Positions 61,740 through 64,000 of a stretch of DNA of 64,000 bases are shown piece after piece; within the stretch, counting starts at the first letter, position 1, and each line of letters begins with the position of its first letter. The stretch is taken from the NCBI GenBank assembly GCA_021234155.1, contig JAJEKV010000081.1, positions 250,001 to 314,000 of the forward strand. The letters are read 5' to 3'. Both the position numbers and the translations under genes were made by a program. The notes under the pieces are model-generated. The model had not been told where the DNA came from and made no database searches. It worked only from the letters and a program-made list of their open reading frames with translations. Source of the DNA: Isoetes taiwanensis (Eukaryota; Streptophyta; Lycopodiopsida; Isoetales; Isoetaceae).

Positions 61740-61960
61740 TATGGCAGAAATTACCCCCATTTTCAAGAACACAAAGGGGGCCATATTTTTTGTTCATCTC
61801 CATCATTTTTATGTGGGGCAGAGTCCCGACTTGGAGCAGATTCCCAACTATAAGCATTGGATAAGGCCCTGGTGGAAAACGCCATCGCCTTAGTTTCTTC
61901 TTGCTAAGGCTTACCAGTTGCAAGAAAAACACAGGAAACAAAAAACCACAGAAAACAGAG
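61740..61960 (-). pseudogene. Cytochrome P450 N-terminal fragment
   Basis: On the minus strand a hydrophobic anchor (FCGFLFPVFFLQLVSLS) is followed by KKKLRRWRFPPGPYPMLIVG and NLLQVGTLPHIKM, then KYGPL. The proline-rich hinge PPGPxPxPxxGN and the KYGP block are diagnostic of plant microsomal P450s. Homology stops after KYGPLCVLENGG. The oxygen-binding helix, ExxR and haem-binding Cys are all missing. It is a broken 5' exon or captured fragment. Confidence 0.8.
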
Positions 61961-61999
61961 CTCCGGCATGGGTTGGTATTTATTTTCTTCAAACTTGGC

Positions 62000-64000
62000 G
62001 ACCTCCTACATCATCATCTGAGCTATGGCGGGATGCAGAGCTCGCCGGAATGGGGCAGAGGAAGTGGTAGAAATTTTAGCACGTTTTTGTGACACGTGTG
62101 GCAAAAATAGTTTTTTCTGCTCTTATATTAGAAAAGCCCAAATAAATAGACGTGGCCACCCTGGGGGCTCTTCTCAGCCCAGAAATATTAGGAGCAAATT
62201 TTTAATGGGAACAAATGTATCTGCCTTATATAGGTAGTGATAGTTGGCGTTGCTGGGCAGTTTGGTTTTGTAAGTGTTGGGAAACTTTAATTTAAATGAA
62301 ACTTGATAATTACTCCTTGTGATATCTCCAATTCAATCACATTGCACATCAGCCTCTAAAATGCATGTTCGACCATCAAACCTTTATCTCCGAAGGTTTA
62401 AAATAATAATCAAAATGAATAAACTTAAATTTTATTGACACTTGTCGTTCTCATGGATTATAACGTGGCCCTGGCATTTATGGTACTGAGTGCTTCTGAA
62501 TGCAAAGTTAGTTGCTTGTCTAACTAAGTTTGAAGAGGTAAAGGATAGATTATTTATTGCTAGCAACGCTCTCCATGTGAAGAGGATGTTGATACAAAAA
62601 TGAAGAACAAAATTAAAATGCTTTATCCAAATTTTAATAAAAAGCAAAATCCAAAAACAAACAAATTGTGATTTTCGTACAACAGTTGCTCCAAGGCATG
62701 CGATTAATGATGCGACTCGAGATAAAGCTAAGCAAATGCTGCAAACGGAATGAAAATACATGAACAAATCATGCTATAAGGATGTGCCCTGCAATAGAGT
62801 CAATCGTAATGTTAGTTACAATCGTAGGTTTCTAATGCTGCAAACAGAATAAAAACACATGGATAAATCATGGTATAACAATGTGCCTTGCAATAAAGCA
62901 ACTGTGATGTTAGTTAGGATTGTAGGTTTTTAATGGTAAATTTGGCTTAAAAACTATAAGTTATCAAGCTCGGAATGAACTAATACAGGCAGCAAAGCTC
63001 CACAAAATAACCTCAATAGAAGCACCTTAAAACCACTTCATCATCAATGAATAGAAATGGACGTTAGCAAATGCACTATATTAGGATAGCTATTAGTTTT
63101 TGTACTTCCTTATCCAATAAACATTTTGGCTATCAGAATAACTACGTTGCCTTCCCGTACTTGAGGACTCAAAACACAACCGTACAACATAAAGAACGAA
63201 GGGCACCCAAATTAAAGACCTTTTGAGTTAATCCTGTAATGCTGGCATTGCACACGTTGGGACAATAAATAACTGAGGTACAAAACTATGACAATTGTGT
63301 ATAATTGGTTGATAACATGGTTCAAGAGTTGCAGATCCTTCAGAAATGTTTACGAAGATTGATCATAACCCATGCTTATACAATATGACTGTAAAAACAA
63401 TGGCTTAAGGCCACCACATGAATACAATAAAGTAATGGCATAGCAGATTACTATGCAATGTTATTGTGCAGCTTCATTTGTGTGCATCTTCATTTGAGAT
63501 TCCTTTCATGTTACATCCATCACCAAGAATGCAATAACTGATAAAAAATGCAATTGTAAATATAAAGAAAGGATACACAATATAATAATTAGCATCTATT
63601 CACATTTCAAACACACAACTAAGATCAACTGAATATCATTAGTGCATACATCCAGGCAACAAAATGGTCTACATGTAATGATCAATGATGGTCGCATCAA
63701 GATGTCCTGGCATAGTGCTTCCCCTCTGTCTAAACTGTTTTAATTGCTCATTTAAAATACACCACAATGGAAATATAATTAACAAACAGTTCTGCATGTG
63801 ATGGTGATGAATGGAAAAATCTCTTGCTAACAATTGAGATATGGTTATCATATAGTGCAAAATCGTGGCCATCAAAGCTTACTTTATTTATTTGTATAAG
63901 ACTCAGAATTCCAAGTGCATGCTTTGAGACTTCGAGATTTATAGCCTATAATGGAATTTCATATTAAAAGATGATTGAAGTTTCAAGACATAGATCACTG
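62000..64000. other. AT-rich intergenic end of the window
   Basis: No gene is recognised. A 100-bp unit starting AATGCTGCAAAC(G/A)GAAT is doubled at 62734-62935. The short ORFs at 62432-62767 and 63669-63875 lack motifs. Confidence 0.6.

Overview
The window is nuclear DNA from a land plant with a repeat-rich genome. The evidence is spliced plant genes with GT-AG introns, plant Copia, Ty3/Gypsy chromovirus, LINE, CACTA and Helitron sequences, and a PPR fragment whose motif style (LVQMYGKCG and alternating motif types) is common in ferns and other seed-free plants. I would guess a fern or fern-like plant, but the sequence does not settle this.

Two host genes are clear. An ICE1/SCREAM-type bHLH regulator lies on the minus strand at 3408-5604 (4 exons, 580 aa). 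A mitochondrial Rho GTPase (Miro) lies on the minus strand at 47744-52703 (14 exons, 653 aa). Two more are built of short exons that single-ORF scanning misses. One is a divergent E2F/DP-family winged-helix protein on the minus strand (35334-36932). The other is an 88-residue protein of unknown function on the plus strand (37949-39508), about 1 kb away and divergently placed. Fragments of a PPR gene (42.3-43.1 kb), a cytochrome P450 (61.7-61.95 kb) and an unidentified two-exon gene (31.96-32.37 kb) complete the host-like content.

Most of the rest is mobile DNA. 1-2290 is the 3' part of a decayed LINE. 2.35-3.19 kb holds a foldback and a possible short inverted-repeat element. 9.9-13.7 kb is a rearranged Copia locus with three 189-bp LTR copies (two of them head to tail) and a 1.1-kb palindrome built from the RNase H end. 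17.6-21.4 kb looks like a decayed DNA transposon with an Ulp1-like protease. 22.7-26.6 kb is a 5'-truncated Copia with nearly complete gag-pol. 27061-29851 is a complete non-autonomous LTR element with 554-bp LTRs and a perfect 5-bp target duplication. 32.9-33.6 kb is another Copia remnant. 42.2 kb carries a Helitron 3' end. 43.7-44.85 kb is a chromovirus tail and LTR containing a perfect heat-shock element.

The most striking object is a 6701-bp CACTA element at 54190-60890. It has matching CACTACAA/TTGTAGTG ends, a 3-bp AAA target duplication, dense GACGTC/CGTCGTT-AACGACG subterminal motifs, and an inner tandem array of about 3.6 copies of a 1.12-kb unit that encodes no protein I recognise. 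The gaps between these features are AT-rich intergenic DNA with local tandem duplications.
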